64,000 nucleotides of DNA from Ricordea florida (lineage: Eukaryota; Cnidaria; Anthozoa; Corallimorpharia; Ricordeidae). Under the pieces are notes generated by a model that had not been told where the DNA came from, ran no database searches, and saw only the letters and a list, made by a program, of their open reading frames with translations. The DNA is taken from assembly GCA_949710005.1 (NCBI GenBank), contig OX453272.1, positions 17,900,262-17,964,261 on the forward strand. Direction: 5' to 3'. This document shows positions 1-9,520 of the stretch, in pieces. A program made the translations under genes and the position numbers. The number at the start of each line of letters is the position of its first letter. Within the stretch, counting starts at the first letter, position 1.

Positions 1-123
1 AGCGGCATATTAATCGGCAATCTGTGTAATAAGCACTCGTTTGATAAAGTTTAGTACTGTGTAAGCAGTCTTCTTTACAATCAGCTGACTTAAGTAAATA
101 TATGCACAGCTAAACTACAATAT

Positions 124-144
124 AATCACGAATCACAATCAATC
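124..144 (+). repeat. Short AATCAC/AATC micro-repeat inside the unit
   Basis: AATCAC, AATCAC, AATCA and AATC follow each other with one-base or no spacing. This looks like a small slippage repeat within the satellite unit. It is essentially invariant between units; type E changes one base (CAATTAATC). No function is suggested by the sequence. Confidence 0.6.
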
Positions 145-177
145 TAATTTTTTTCTTAAGTATTGCCTTTTGCGGTA

Positions 178-190
178 TAGCATAAGTCGG
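178..190 (+). promoter_or_regulatory. A-box-like internal Pol III promoter motif
   Basis: TAGCATAAGTCGG fits the tRNA A-box/D-arm pattern T-R-G-Y-N-N-A-R-N-N-N-G-G at every defined position. Between units it varies mainly at free positions: A/G at the R (types K and S), T/A (type Q), G/A and T/A within the D loop. Only type N (units at 11306, 24395 and 38079) breaks it, with TCAG for TCGG. Promoter activity is inferred, not shown. Confidence 0.4.
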
Positions 191-254
191 AAAAGTGTCA
201 GAATTGCAAAGATTCTGCAAAATAGGATAAAATGACCTTTATTCCAAGGGGGTA

Positions 255-265
255 GGTTCGTGTCT
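255..265 (+). promoter_or_regulatory. B-box-like internal Pol III promoter motif
   Basis: GGTTCGTGTCT resembles the B-box consensus GGTTCRANNCC. Seven of nine defined positions match; the A after the R is T, and the last C is T. It starts 65 nt after the end of the A-box-like motif, within the range seen in long or intron-containing tRNA genes. Types O and P carry GGTTCA, still allowed by the consensus. Type L destroys the motif. Confidence 0.4.
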
Positions 266-269
266 TAAA

Positions 270-281
270 CGCGCATGCGTA
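270..281. other. Invariant CpG-rich palindrome next to the tRNA-like element
   Basis: CGCGCATGCGTA contains the perfect 8-bp palindrome CGCATGCG (272-279) and three CpGs in ten bases, in an otherwise AT-rich unit. I found no substitution in it in any unit, although flanking bases vary (GTGGC, GTTGC, GTAGC). It could be a protein-binding site or simply a cold spot. Confidence 0.55.
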
Positions 282-338
282 GTGGCAAAAAGTCGAAGCC
301 TTAAGAATTACATTGAAATTAAATCGTTCTAATCAAAA

Positions 339-342
339 TTTT
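339..342 (+). terminator. First T4 run downstream of the tRNA-like element
   Basis: The first run of four T residues after the B-box-like motif lies in AAAATTTTATT. If Pol III starts about 12 nt upstream of the A box, the RNA would be about 175 nt, a common length for tRNA-derived short repeats. T4 runs are frequent in such AT-rich DNA, so this is weak support. Types F, G and others keep the run; type R (ATTTAATT) shortens it to TTT. Confidence 0.2.
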
Positions 343-421
343 ATTCGAAACTTTAAACGTATGGTAAAATGTGCTATTACAACTAAAGAGAACATTAAAA
401 ATGCTTACATAACTTACTTAC

Positions 422-527
422 CTAGAAGACGGTCGTCCTGCCCATACAATCTCTTATAATGCATTTTGACCAAAATCTGTGAGGCTGAGTTTCTTGACAG
501 CCAGCTGCATGTATCGTATCTCAGCGT
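422..527 (-). other. Minus-strand exon-like segment with splice consensus
   Basis: Read on the minus strand, a pyrimidine-leaning stretch ending CTCATTCTAG precedes 106 nt that end TTCTAG and are followed by GTAAGT, a perfect donor. One frame is open throughout (35 codons plus one base) and reaches a stop just past the donor. Of eight substitutions seen among units in this interval, seven change the residue in that frame, so it shows no coding constraint. Type K loses the donor G (plus-strand CCTAG to CTTAG) and type J loses the acceptor AG (CTAGA to CAAGA). It may reflect spliced noncoding satellite RNA or chance. Confidence 0.25.
484..525. repeat. 6-bp inverted repeat with 30-nt loop
   Basis: GCTGAG at 484-489 and CTCAGC at 520-525 are exact reverse complements. 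The 30-nt loop contains the palindrome CAGCTG (502-507). Type I changes the left arm (GCTAAG) and types O and Q (at 30940) change the right arm (CTAAGC). No unit shows a compensating change, so pairing is not obviously maintained. Confidence 0.4.
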
Positions 528-1190
528 CTAGAATGAGTATAAACACGAGATAAAGTGCGTTACAAAGTACATATTAAATGCTACAACACGGTGAAAGCGG
601 CATATTGATCGCCCTTTTGTGTAATAAGCACTCGTTTGATAAAGTTTAGTACTGTGTGAGCAGTCTTCTTTACAATTAGCTGACTTAAGTAAATATATCA
701 AAAGCTAAACTACAATATAATCACGAATCACAATCAATCTAATTTTATTCTTAAGTATTGCCTTTTGCGGTATAGCATAAATCGGCAAAGTGTCAGAATT
801 GCAAAGATTCTGCAAAATAGGATAAAATGACCTTTATTCCAAGGGGGTAGGTTCGTGTCTTAAACGCGCATGCGTAGTGGCAAAAAGTCTAAGCCTTAAG
901 AATTACATTGAAATTAAATCGTTCTAATCAAAATTTTATTCGAAACTTAAAACGTATGGTTAAATGTGGTATTACAACTAAAGAGAACATTAAAAATGCT
1001 TACATAACTTACTTACCTAGAAGACGGTCGTCCTGCCCATACAATCTCTTATAATGCACTTTGACCAAAATCTGTAAGGCTGAGTTTCTTGACAGCCAGC
1101 TGCATGTATCGTATCTCAGCGTCTAGAATGAGTATAAACACGAGATAAAGTGCGTTACAAAGTACATATTAAATGCTACAACACGGTGAA

Positions 1191-1785
1191 AGCGGCATAT
1201 TAATCGGCAATCTGTGTAATAAGCACTCCTTTGATAAAGTTTAGTACTGTGTAAGCAGTCTTCTTTACAATCAGCTGACTTAAGTAAATATATGCACAGC
1301 TAAACTACAATATAATCACGAATCACAATCAATCTAATTTTATTCTTAAGTATTGCCTTTTGCGGTATAGCATAAGTCGGAAAAGTGTCAGAATTGCAAA
1401 GATTCTGCAAAATAGGATAAAATGACCTTTATTCCAAGGGGGTAGGTTCGTGTCTTAAACGCGCATGCGTAGTGGCAAAAAGTCTAAGCCTTAAGAATTA
1501 CATTGAAATTAAATCGTTCTAATCAAAATTTTATTCGAAACTTTAAACGTATGGTAAAATGTGCTATTACAACTAAAGAGAACATTAAAAATGCTTACAT
1601 AACTTACTTACCTAGAAGACGGTCGTCCTGCCCATACAATCTCTTATAATGCATTTTGACCAAAATCTGTGAGGCTGAGTTTCTTGACAGCCAGCTGCAT
1701 GTATCGTATCTCAGCGTCTAGAATGAGTATAAACACGAGATAAAGTGCGTTACAAAGTACATATTAAATGCTACAACACGGTGAA
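1191..1785 (+). repeat. Hybrid unit O/A'
   Basis: The left part has CACTCCTTT with TACTGTG and GTAAG, as in type O at 26180. The right part lacks the O marks (TTCATG, AAAAGGTCT, ATGCGTATA) and matches A' at 26775. A single crossover between neighbouring O and A' units would remove exactly one unit, and the units before and after it are in the order expected from 24990-28559. Confidence 0.65.
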
Positions 1786-4700
1786 AGCGGCATATTGATC
1801 GGCCTTTTGTGTAATAAGCACTCGTTTGATAAAGTTTAGTACTGTGTGAGCAGTCTTCTTTACAATTAGCTGACTTAAGTAAATATATCAAAAGCTAAAC
1901 TACAATATAATCACGAATCACAATCAATCTAATTTTATTCTTAAGTATTGCCTTTTGCGGTATAGCATAAATCGGCAAAGTGTCAGAATTGCAAAGATTC
2001 TGCAAAATAGGATAAAATGACCTTTATTCCAAGGGGGTAGGTTCGTGTCTTAAACGCGCATGCGTAGTGGCAAAAAGTCTAGGCCTTAAGAATTACATTT
2101 AAATTAAATCGTTCTAATCAAAATTTTATTCGAAACTTAAAACGTATGGTAAAATGTGCTATTACAACTAAAGAGAACATTAAAAATGCTTACATAACTT
2201 ACTTACCTAGAAGACGGTCGTCCTGCCCATACAATCTCTTATAATGCACTTTGACCAAAATCTGTAAGGCTGAGTTTCTTGACAGCCAGCTGCATGTATC
2301 GTATCTCAGCGTCTAGAATGAGTATAAACACGAGATAAAGTGCGTTACAAAGTACATATTAAATGCTACAACACGGTGAAAGCGGCATATTAATCGGCAA
2401 TCTGTGTAATAAGCACTCCTTTGATAAAGTTTAGTACATTGTAAGCAGTCTTCTTTATAATCAGCTGACTTAAGTAAATATATGCACAGCTAAACTACAA
2501 TATAATCACGAATCACAATCAATCTAATTTTATTCTTAAGTATTGCCTTTTGCGGTATAGCATAAGTCGGAAAAGTGTCAGAATTGCAAAGATTCTGCAA
2601 AATAGGATAAAATGACCTTTATTCCAAGGGGGTAGGTTCGTGTCTTAAACGCGCATGCGTAGTGGCAAAAAGTCTAAGTTTTAAGAATTACATTGAAATT
2701 AAATCGTTCTAATCAAAATTTTATTCGAAACTTTAAACGTATGGTAAAATGTGCTATTACAACTAAAGAGAACATTAAAAATGCTTACATAACTTACTTA
2801 CCTAGAAGACGGTCGTCCTGCCCATACAATCTCTTATAATGCATTTTGACCAAAATCTGTGAGGCTGAGTTTCTTGACAGCCAGCTGCATGTATCGTATC
2901 TCAGCGTCTAGAATGAGTATAAACACGAGATAAAGTGCGTTACAAAGTACATATTAAATGCTACAACACGGTGAAAGCGGCATATTGATCGGCCTTTTGT
3001 GTAATAAGCACTCGTTTGATAAAGTTTAGTACTGTGTGAGCAGTCTTCTTTACAATTAGCTGACTTAAGTAAATATATCCACAGCTAAACTACAATATAA
3101 TCACGAATCACAATCAATCTAATTTTATTCTTAAATATTGCCTTTTGCGGTATAGCATAAGTCGGAAAAGTGTCAGAATTGCAAAGATTCTGCAAAATAG
3201 GATAAAATGACCTTTATTCCAAGGGGGTAGGTTCGTGTCTTAAACGCGCATGCGTAGTGGCAAAAAGTCTAAGCCTTAAAAATTACATTGAAATTAAATC
3301 GTTCTAATCAAAATTTTATTCGAAACTTTAAACGTATGGTAAAATGTGCTATTACAACTAAAGAGAACATTAAAAATGCTTACATAACTTACTTACCTAG
3401 AAGACGGTCGTCCTGCCCATACAATCTCTTATAATGCATTTTGACCAAAATCTGTGAGGCTGAGTTTCTTGACAGCCAGCTGCATGTATCGTATCTCAGC
3501 GTCTAGAATGAGTAAAAACACGAGATAAAGTGCGTTACAAAGTACATATTAAATGCTACAACACGGTGAAAGCGGCATATTAATCGGCCTTTTGTGTAAT
3601 AAGCACTCGTTTGATAAAGTTTAGTACTGTGTGAGCAGTCTTCTTTACAATTAGCTGACTTAAGTAAATATATCCACAGCTAAACTACAATATAATCACG
3701 AATCACAATTAATCTAATTTTATTCTTAAATATTGCCTTTTGCGGTATAGCATAAATCGGCAAAGTGTCAGAATTGCAAAGATTCTGAAAAATAGGATAA
3801 AATGACCTTTATTTCAAGGGGGTAGGTTCGTGTCTTAAACGCGCATGCGTAGTGGCAAAAAGTCTAAGCCTTAAAAATTACATTGAAATTAAATCGTTCT
3901 AATCAAAATTTTATTCGAAACTTTAAACGTATGGTAAAATGTGCTATTACAACTAAAGAGAACATTAAAAATGCTTACATAACTTACTTACCTAGAAGAC
4001 GGTCGTCCTGCCCATACAATCTCTTATAATGCATTTTGACCAAAATCTGTGAGGCTGAGTTTCTTGACAGCCAGCTGCATGTATCGTATCTCAGCGTCTA
4101 GAATGAGTATAAACACGAGATAAAGTGCGTTACAAAGTACATATTAAATGCTACAACACGGTGAAAGCGGCATATTGATCGGCCTTTTGTGTAATAAGCA
4201 CTCGTTTGATAAAGTTTAGTACTGTGTGAGCAGTCTTCTTTACAATTAGCTGACTTAAGTAAATATATCCACAGCTAAACTACAATATAATCACGAATCA
4301 CAATCAATCTAATTTTATTCTTAAATATTGCCTTTTGCGGTATAGCATAAATCGGCAAAGTGTCAGAATTGTAAAGATTCTGCAAAATAGGATAAAATCA
4401 CCTTTATTCCAAGGGGGTAGGTTCGTGTCTTAAACGCGCATGCGTAGTGGCAAAAAGTCTAAGCCTTAAAAATTACATTGAAATTAAATCGTTCTAATCA
4501 AAATTTTATTAGAAACTTGCAACTTATGGTAAAATGTGCTATTACAACTAAAGAGAACATTAAAAATGCTTACATAACTTACTTACCTACAAGACGGTCG
4601 TCCTGCCCATACAATCTCTTATAATGCACTTTGACCAAAATCTGTGAGGCTGAGTTTCTTGACAGCCAGCTGCATGTATCGTATCTCAGCGTCTAGAATG

Positions 4701-6545
4701 AGTATAAACACGAGATAAAGTGCGTTACAAAGTACATATTAAATGCTACAACACGGTGAAAGCGGCATATTGATCGCCCTTTTGTGTAATAAGCACTCGT
4801 TTGATAAAGTTTAGTACTGTGTGAGCAGTCTTCTTTACAATTAGCTGACTTAAGTAAATATATGCACAGCTAAACTACAATATAATCACGAATCACAATC
4901 AATCTAATTTTATTCTTAAGTATTGCCTTTTGCGGTATAGCATAAGTCGGAGAAGTGTCAGAATTGCAAAGATTCTGCAAAATAGGATAAAATGACCTTT
5001 ATTCCAAGGGGGTAGGTTCGTGTCTTAAACGCGCATGCGTAGTGGCAAAAAGTCTAAGCCTTAAGAATTACATTGAAATTAAATCGTTCTAATCAAAATT
5101 TTATTCGAAACTTAAAACGTATGGTAAAATGTGGTATTACAACTAAAGAGAACATTAAAAATGCTTACATAACTTACTTACCTACAAGACGGTCGTCCTG
5201 CCCATACAATCTCTTATAATGCATTTTGACCAAAATCTGTGAGGCTGAGTTTCTTGACAGCCAGCTGCATGTATCGTATCTCAGCGTCTAGAATGAGTAT
5301 AAACACGAGATAAAGTGCGTTACAAAGTACATATTAAATGCTACAACCCGGTGAAAGCGGCATATTAATCGGCAATCTCTGTAATAAGCACTCGTTTGAT
5401 AAAGTTTAGTACTGTGTGAGCAGTCTTCTTTACAATCAGCTGACTTAAGTAAATATATGCACAGCTAAACTACTAAATAATCACGAATCACAATCAATCT
5501 AATTTTATTCTTAAATATTGCCTTTTGCGGTATAGCATAAATCGGAAAAGTGTCAGAATTGCAAAGATTCTGCAAAATAGGATAAAATGACCTTTATTCC
5601 AAGGGGGTAGGTTCGTGTCTTAAACGCGCATGCGTAGTGGCAAAAAGTCTAAGCCTTAAGAATTACGTTGAAATTAAATCGTTCTAATCAAAATTTTATT
5701 CGAAACTTTAAACGTATGGTAAAATGTGCTATTACAACTAAAGAGAACATTAAAAATGCTTACATAACTTACTTACCTAGAAGACGGTCGTCCTGCCCAT
5801 ACAATCTCTTATAATGCATTTTGACCAAAATCTGTGAGGCTGAGTTTCTTGACGGCCAGCTGCATGTATCGTATCTCAGCGTCTAGAATGAGTATAAACA
5901 CGAGATAAAGTACGTTACAAAGTACATATTAAATGCTACAACACGGTGAAAGCGGCATATTGATCGGCCTTTTGTGTAATAAGCACTCGTTTGATAAAGT
6001 TTAGTACTGTGTGAGCAGTCTTCTTTACAATTAGCTGACTTAAGTAAATATATGCACAGCTAAACTAAAAAATAATCACGAATCACAATCAATCTAATTT
6101 TATTCTTAAATATTGCCTCTTGCGGTATAGCATAAATCGGCAAAGTGTCAGAATTGCAAAGATTCTGCAAAATAGGATAAAATGACCTTTATTCCAAGGG
6201 GGTAGGTTCGTGTCTTAAACGCGCATGCGTAGTGGCAAAAAGTCTAAGCCTTAAAAATTACATTGAAATTAAATCGTTCTAATAAAAATTTTATTCGAAA
6301 CTTTAAACGTATGGTAAAATGTGCTATTACAACTAAAGATAACATTAAAAATGCTTACATAACTTACTTACCTAGAAGACGGTCGTCCTGCCCATACAAT
6401 CTCTTATAATGCACTTTGACCAAAATCTGTGAGGCTAAGTTTCTTGACAGCCAGCTGCATGTATCGTATCTCAGCGTCTAGAATGAGTATAAACACGAGA
6501 TAAAGTACGTTACAAAGTACATATTAAATGCTACAACACGGTGAA

Positions 6546-7140
6546 AGCGGCATATTAATCGGCCTTTTGTGTAATAAGCACTCGTTTGATAAAGTTTAGT
6601 ACTGTGTGAGCAGTCTTCTTTACAATTAGCTGACTTAAGTAAATATATCCACAGCTAAACTACAATATAATCACGAATCACAATTAATCTAATTTTATTC
6701 TTAAATATTGCCTTTTGCGGTATAGCATAAATCGGCAAAGTGTCAGAATTGCAAAGATTCTGAAAAATAGGATAAAATGACCTTTATTTCAAGGGGGTAG
6801 GTTCGTGTCTTAAACGCGCATGCGTAGTGGCAAAAAGTCTAAGCCTTAAAAATTACATTGAAATTAAATCGTTCTAATCAAAATTTTATTCGAAACTTTA
6901 AACGTATGGTAAAATGTGCTATTACAACTAAAGAGAACATTAAAAATGCTTACATAACTTACTTACCTAGAAGACGGTCGTCCTGCCCATACAATCTCTT
7001 ATAATGCATTTTGACCAAAATCTGTGAGGCTGAGTTTCTTGACAGCCAGCTGCATGTATCGTATCTCAGCGTCAAGAATGAGTATAAACACGAGATAAAG
7101 TGCGTTACAAAGTACATATTAAATGCTACAACACGGTGAA
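6546..7140 (+). repeat. Hybrid unit E/J
   Basis: E markers (CAATTAATC, CTGAAAAA, TTTCAAG, CTTTAAAC) run to about offset 356. The right end carries the J marker GTCAAGAATG instead of GTCTAGAATG. It keeps the A that is deleted in full J units. It is followed by K, as J is elsewhere, so the register downstream is conserved. Confidence 0.65.
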
Positions 7141-7989
7141 AGCGGCATATTGATCGGCCTTTTGTGTAATAAGCACTCGTTTGATAAAGTTTAGTACTGT
7201 GTGAGCAGTCTTCTTTACAATTAGCTGACTTAAGTAAATATATCCACAGCTAAACTACAATATAATCACGAATCACAATCAATCTAATTTTATTCTTAAG
7301 TATTGCCTTTTCCGGTATGGCATAAGTCGGAAAAGTGTCAGAATTGCAAAGATTCTGCAAAATAGGATAAAATGACCTTTATTCCAAGGGGGTAGGTTCG
7401 TGTCTTAAACGCGCATGCGTAGTTGCAAAAGGTCTAAGCCTTAAGAATTACATTGAAATTAAATCGTTCTAATGAAAATTTTATTCGAAACATTAAACGT
7501 ATGGTAAAATGTGCTATTACAACTAAAGAGAACATTAAAAATGCTTACATAACTTACTTACTTAGAAGACGGTCGTCCTGCCCATACAATCTCTTATAAT
7601 GCATTTTGACCAAAATCTGTGAGGCTGAGTTTCTTGACAGCCAGCTGCATGTATCGTATCTCAGCGTCTAGAATGAGTATAAACATGAGATAAAGTGCGT
7701 TACAAAGTAAATATTAAATGCCACAACACGGTGAAAGCGGGATATTCATCGGCCTTTTGTTTAATAAGCACTCGTTTGATAAAGTTTAGTACTGTGTGAG
7801 CAGTCTTCTTTACAATTAGCTGACTTAAGTAAATATATCCACAGCTAAACTACAATATAATCACGAATCACAATCAATCTAATTTTATTCTTAAGTATTG
7901 CCTTTTGCGGTATAGCATAAGTCGGAAAAGTGTCAGAATTGCAAAGATTCTGCAAAATAGGATAAAATGACCTTTATTCCAAGGGGGTA

Positions 7990-8000
7990 GCTTAGTGTCT
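7990..8000 (+). promoter_or_regulatory. Destroyed B-box-like motif in type L
   Basis: GCTTAGTGTCT stands where other units have GGTTCGTGTCT; two changes remove both the G-C pair closing the T loop and the C of TTC. The same change occurs in all seven L/L' units (starts 7736, 10116, 23205, 29750, 36889, 43434 and 47599). If the motif drives transcription, these units should be silent. Confidence 0.4.
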
Positions 8001-8925
8001 TAAACGCGCATGCGTAGTGGCAAAAAGTCTAGGCCTTAAAAATTACATTGAAATTAAATCGTTCTAATCAAAATTTTATTCGAAACTTAAACCGTATGGT
8101 AAAATGTGCTATTACAACTAAAGAGAACATTAAAAATGCTTACATAACTTACTTACCTAGAAGACGGTCGTCCTGCCCATACAATCTCTTATAATGCATT
8201 TTGACCAAAATCTGTGAGGCTGAGTTTCTTGACAGCCAGCTGCTTGTATCGTATCTCAGCGTCTAGAATGAGTATAAACACGAGATAAAGTGCGTTACAA
8301 AGTACATATTAAATGCTACAACACGGTGAAAGCGGCATATTGATCGGCCTTTTGTGTAATAAGCACTCGTTTGATAAAGTTTAGTACTGTGTGAGCAGTT
8401 ATCTTTACAATTAGCTGACTTAAGTAAATATATGCACAGCTAAACTACAATATAATCACGAATCACAATCAATCTAATTTTATTCTTAAGTATTGCCTTT
8501 TGCGGTATAGCATAAGTCGGCAAAGTGTCAGAATTGCAAAGATTCTGCAAAATAGGATAAAATGACCTTTATTCCAAGGGGGTAGGTTCGTGTCTTAAAC
8601 GCGCATGCGTAGTGGCAAAAAGTCTAAGCCTTAAGAATTACATTGAAATTAAATCGTTCTAATCAAAATTTTATTCGAAACTTTAAACGTATGGTAAAAT
8701 GTGCTATTACAACTAAAGAGAACATTAAAAATGCTTACATAACTTACTTACCTAGAAGACGGTCGTCCTGCCCATACAATCTCTTATAATGCATTTTGAC
8801 CAAAATCTGTGAGGCTGAGTTTCTTGACAGCCAGCTGCATGTATCGTATCTCAGCGTCTAGAATGAGTATAAACACGAGATAAAGTGCGTTACAAAGTAC
8901 ATATTAAATGCTACAACACGGTGAA

Positions 8926-9520
8926 AGCGGCATATTGATCGGCCTTTTGTTTAATAAGCACTCGTTTGATAAAGTTTAGTACTGTGTGAGCAGTCTTCTT
9001 TACAATTAGCTGACTTAAGTAAATATATCCACAGCTAAACTACAATATAATCACGAATCACAATCAATCTAATTTTATTCTTAAATATTGCCTTTTGCGG
9101 TATAGCATAAGTCGGAAAAGTGTCAGAATTGCAAAGATTCTGCAAAATAGGATAAAATGACCTTTATTCCAAGGGGGTAGATTCGTGTCTTAAACGCGCA
9201 TGCGTAGTGGCAAAAAGTCTAAGCCTTAAAAATTACATTGAAATTAAATCGTTCTAATGAAAACTTTATTCGAAACTTAAAACTTATGGTAAAATGTGCT
9301 ATTACAACTAAAGAGAGCATTAAAAATGCTTACATAACTTACTTACCTAGAAGACGGTCGTCCTGCCCATACAATCTCTTATAATGCATTTTGACCAAAA
9401 TCTGTGAGGCTGAGTTTCTTGACAGCCAGCTGCATGTATCGTATCTCAGCGTCAAGAATGAGTATAAACACGAGATAAAGTGCGTTACAAAGTACATATT
9501 AAATGCTACAACACGGTGAA
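8926..9520 (+). repeat. Hybrid unit N/J with private changes
   Basis: The head (TGATCGG...TTTGTTTAAT, CCACAGC, TTAAATATTG) is N-like. The tail (TTAAAAATT, CTTAAAACTTATGG, GCATTTTG, GTCAAGAATG) is J-like. Private changes are TAGATTCG, which breaks the B-box-like motif, GAAAACTTT and GAGAGCATT. The switch from N to J lies roughly at offsets 195-305. Confidence 0.6.

Larger units (their letters stand above)
171..275 (+). other. tRNA-like cloverleaf, possible tRNA-derived Pol III element
   Basis: Hand folding gives all arms of a tRNA in the right order. Acceptor: TGCG 171-174 pairs with CGCA 272-275 (four of seven pairs). D arm: GCAT 180-183 with GTGT 195-198 (two are G-U), with A14, A15, G18 and G19 equivalents present. 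Anticodon-type arm: AGAAT 200-204 with ATTCT 212-216 around a seven-base loop TGCAAAG, extendable by C199-G217. Variable arm: 224-230 with 238-245, seven pairs and one bulged T. T arm: TAGG 253-256 with CTTA 264-267 around TTCGTGT. Departures from a true tRNA: no U33, T instead of A58, three acceptor mismatches, and a variable region of about 35 nt. It is therefore not a functional tRNA. A tRNA-derived repeat core is the inference; chance pairing in AT-rich DNA is the alternative. The element recurs in every unit. Confidence 0.4.
1..595 (+). repeat. Reference satellite unit (type A)
   Basis: This first complete unit is used as the coordinate frame for internal elements. To find an element in another unit, add that unit's start minus 1. 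Composition is about 35% GC and uneven: 301-420 is very AT-rich (27 G+C in 120), while 241-300 holds 31 G+C in 60. About 20 CpG dinucleotides are present against 18-19 expected from composition, so there is no CpG depletion. Marker TCGAAG (offset 293-298) is shared only with the type A units at 24990 and 38674. Confidence 0.95.
1..7140 (+). repeat. Rearranged HOR stretch, 12 units: A-B-O/A'-B'-C-D-E-F-G-H-I-E/J
   Basis: Unit starts are 1, 596, 1191, 1786, 2381, 2976, 3571, 4166, 4761, 5356, 5951 and 6546. The first two carry the private markers TCGAAG and GGTTAAATGTGG found again only at 24990/25585 and 38674/39269. The first five units match that five-to-six-unit series with one unit fused away. 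The next six follow the canonical 14-mer order C to I. The J position is filled by an E/J hybrid. The unit at 1786 has a private change (ACATTTAAATT). Confidence 0.85.
7141..9520 (+). repeat. 4-mer HOR copy 1: K-L-M-N/J
   Basis: Unit starts are 7141, 7736, 8331 and 8926. K has TTCCGGTATGG and AACATGAG; L begins GGGATATTCATCGG and has GTAGCTTAG; M has CAGTTATC. The last unit is an N/J hybrid whose J-type tail leads back to K, giving a 2380-bp local duplication with the next block. I saw no difference between the K, L and M units of the two copies. Confidence 0.85.

Noticed and set aside
199-217. Functional tRNA-Cys (GCA visible in the loop)
   Set aside because: GCA lies in the loop, but the register that places it as anticodon breaks the stem, U33 is missing in the paired register, and the acceptor stem has three mismatches.
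251-275. CENP-B box (TTCG....A..CGGG)
   Set aside because: TTCGTGTC and TTCGAAAC are followed by T where A is required, and CGGG is absent. No unit type I read contains the motif.
494-522. Bacterial promoter TTGACA with TATCTC 17 nt downstream
   Set aside because: The -35 match is exact but the -10 is poor, there is no gene downstream, and a 64-kb satellite array is not bacterial. Chance match.
422-530. Protein-coding ORF on the minus strand (about 38 open codons)
   Set aside because: It ends just after the donor motif, lies in a tandem non-triplet repeat, and substitutions are mostly non-synonymous. The longest plus-strand open stretch I traced in the same area is about 26 codons. I did not scan all frames exhaustively.
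1-595. 5S rRNA or rDNA spacer repeat
   Set aside because: No stretch resembles 5S rRNA internal control regions or rRNA ends; the only Pol III-like signals are tRNA-type A and B boxes.
1-595. Unit built from three nucleosome-sized (about 198 bp) sub-repeats
   Set aside because: 595 is close to three times 198, but the thirds show no similarity when read against each other; shared words such as CTTAAG are spaced 66 and 145 bp apart.
1-595. Transposon with terminal inverted repeats as the unit
   Set aside because: The array has no natural unit boundary; no long inverted repeats or target duplications were found at any phase. Only short stems of 6-7 bp occur.
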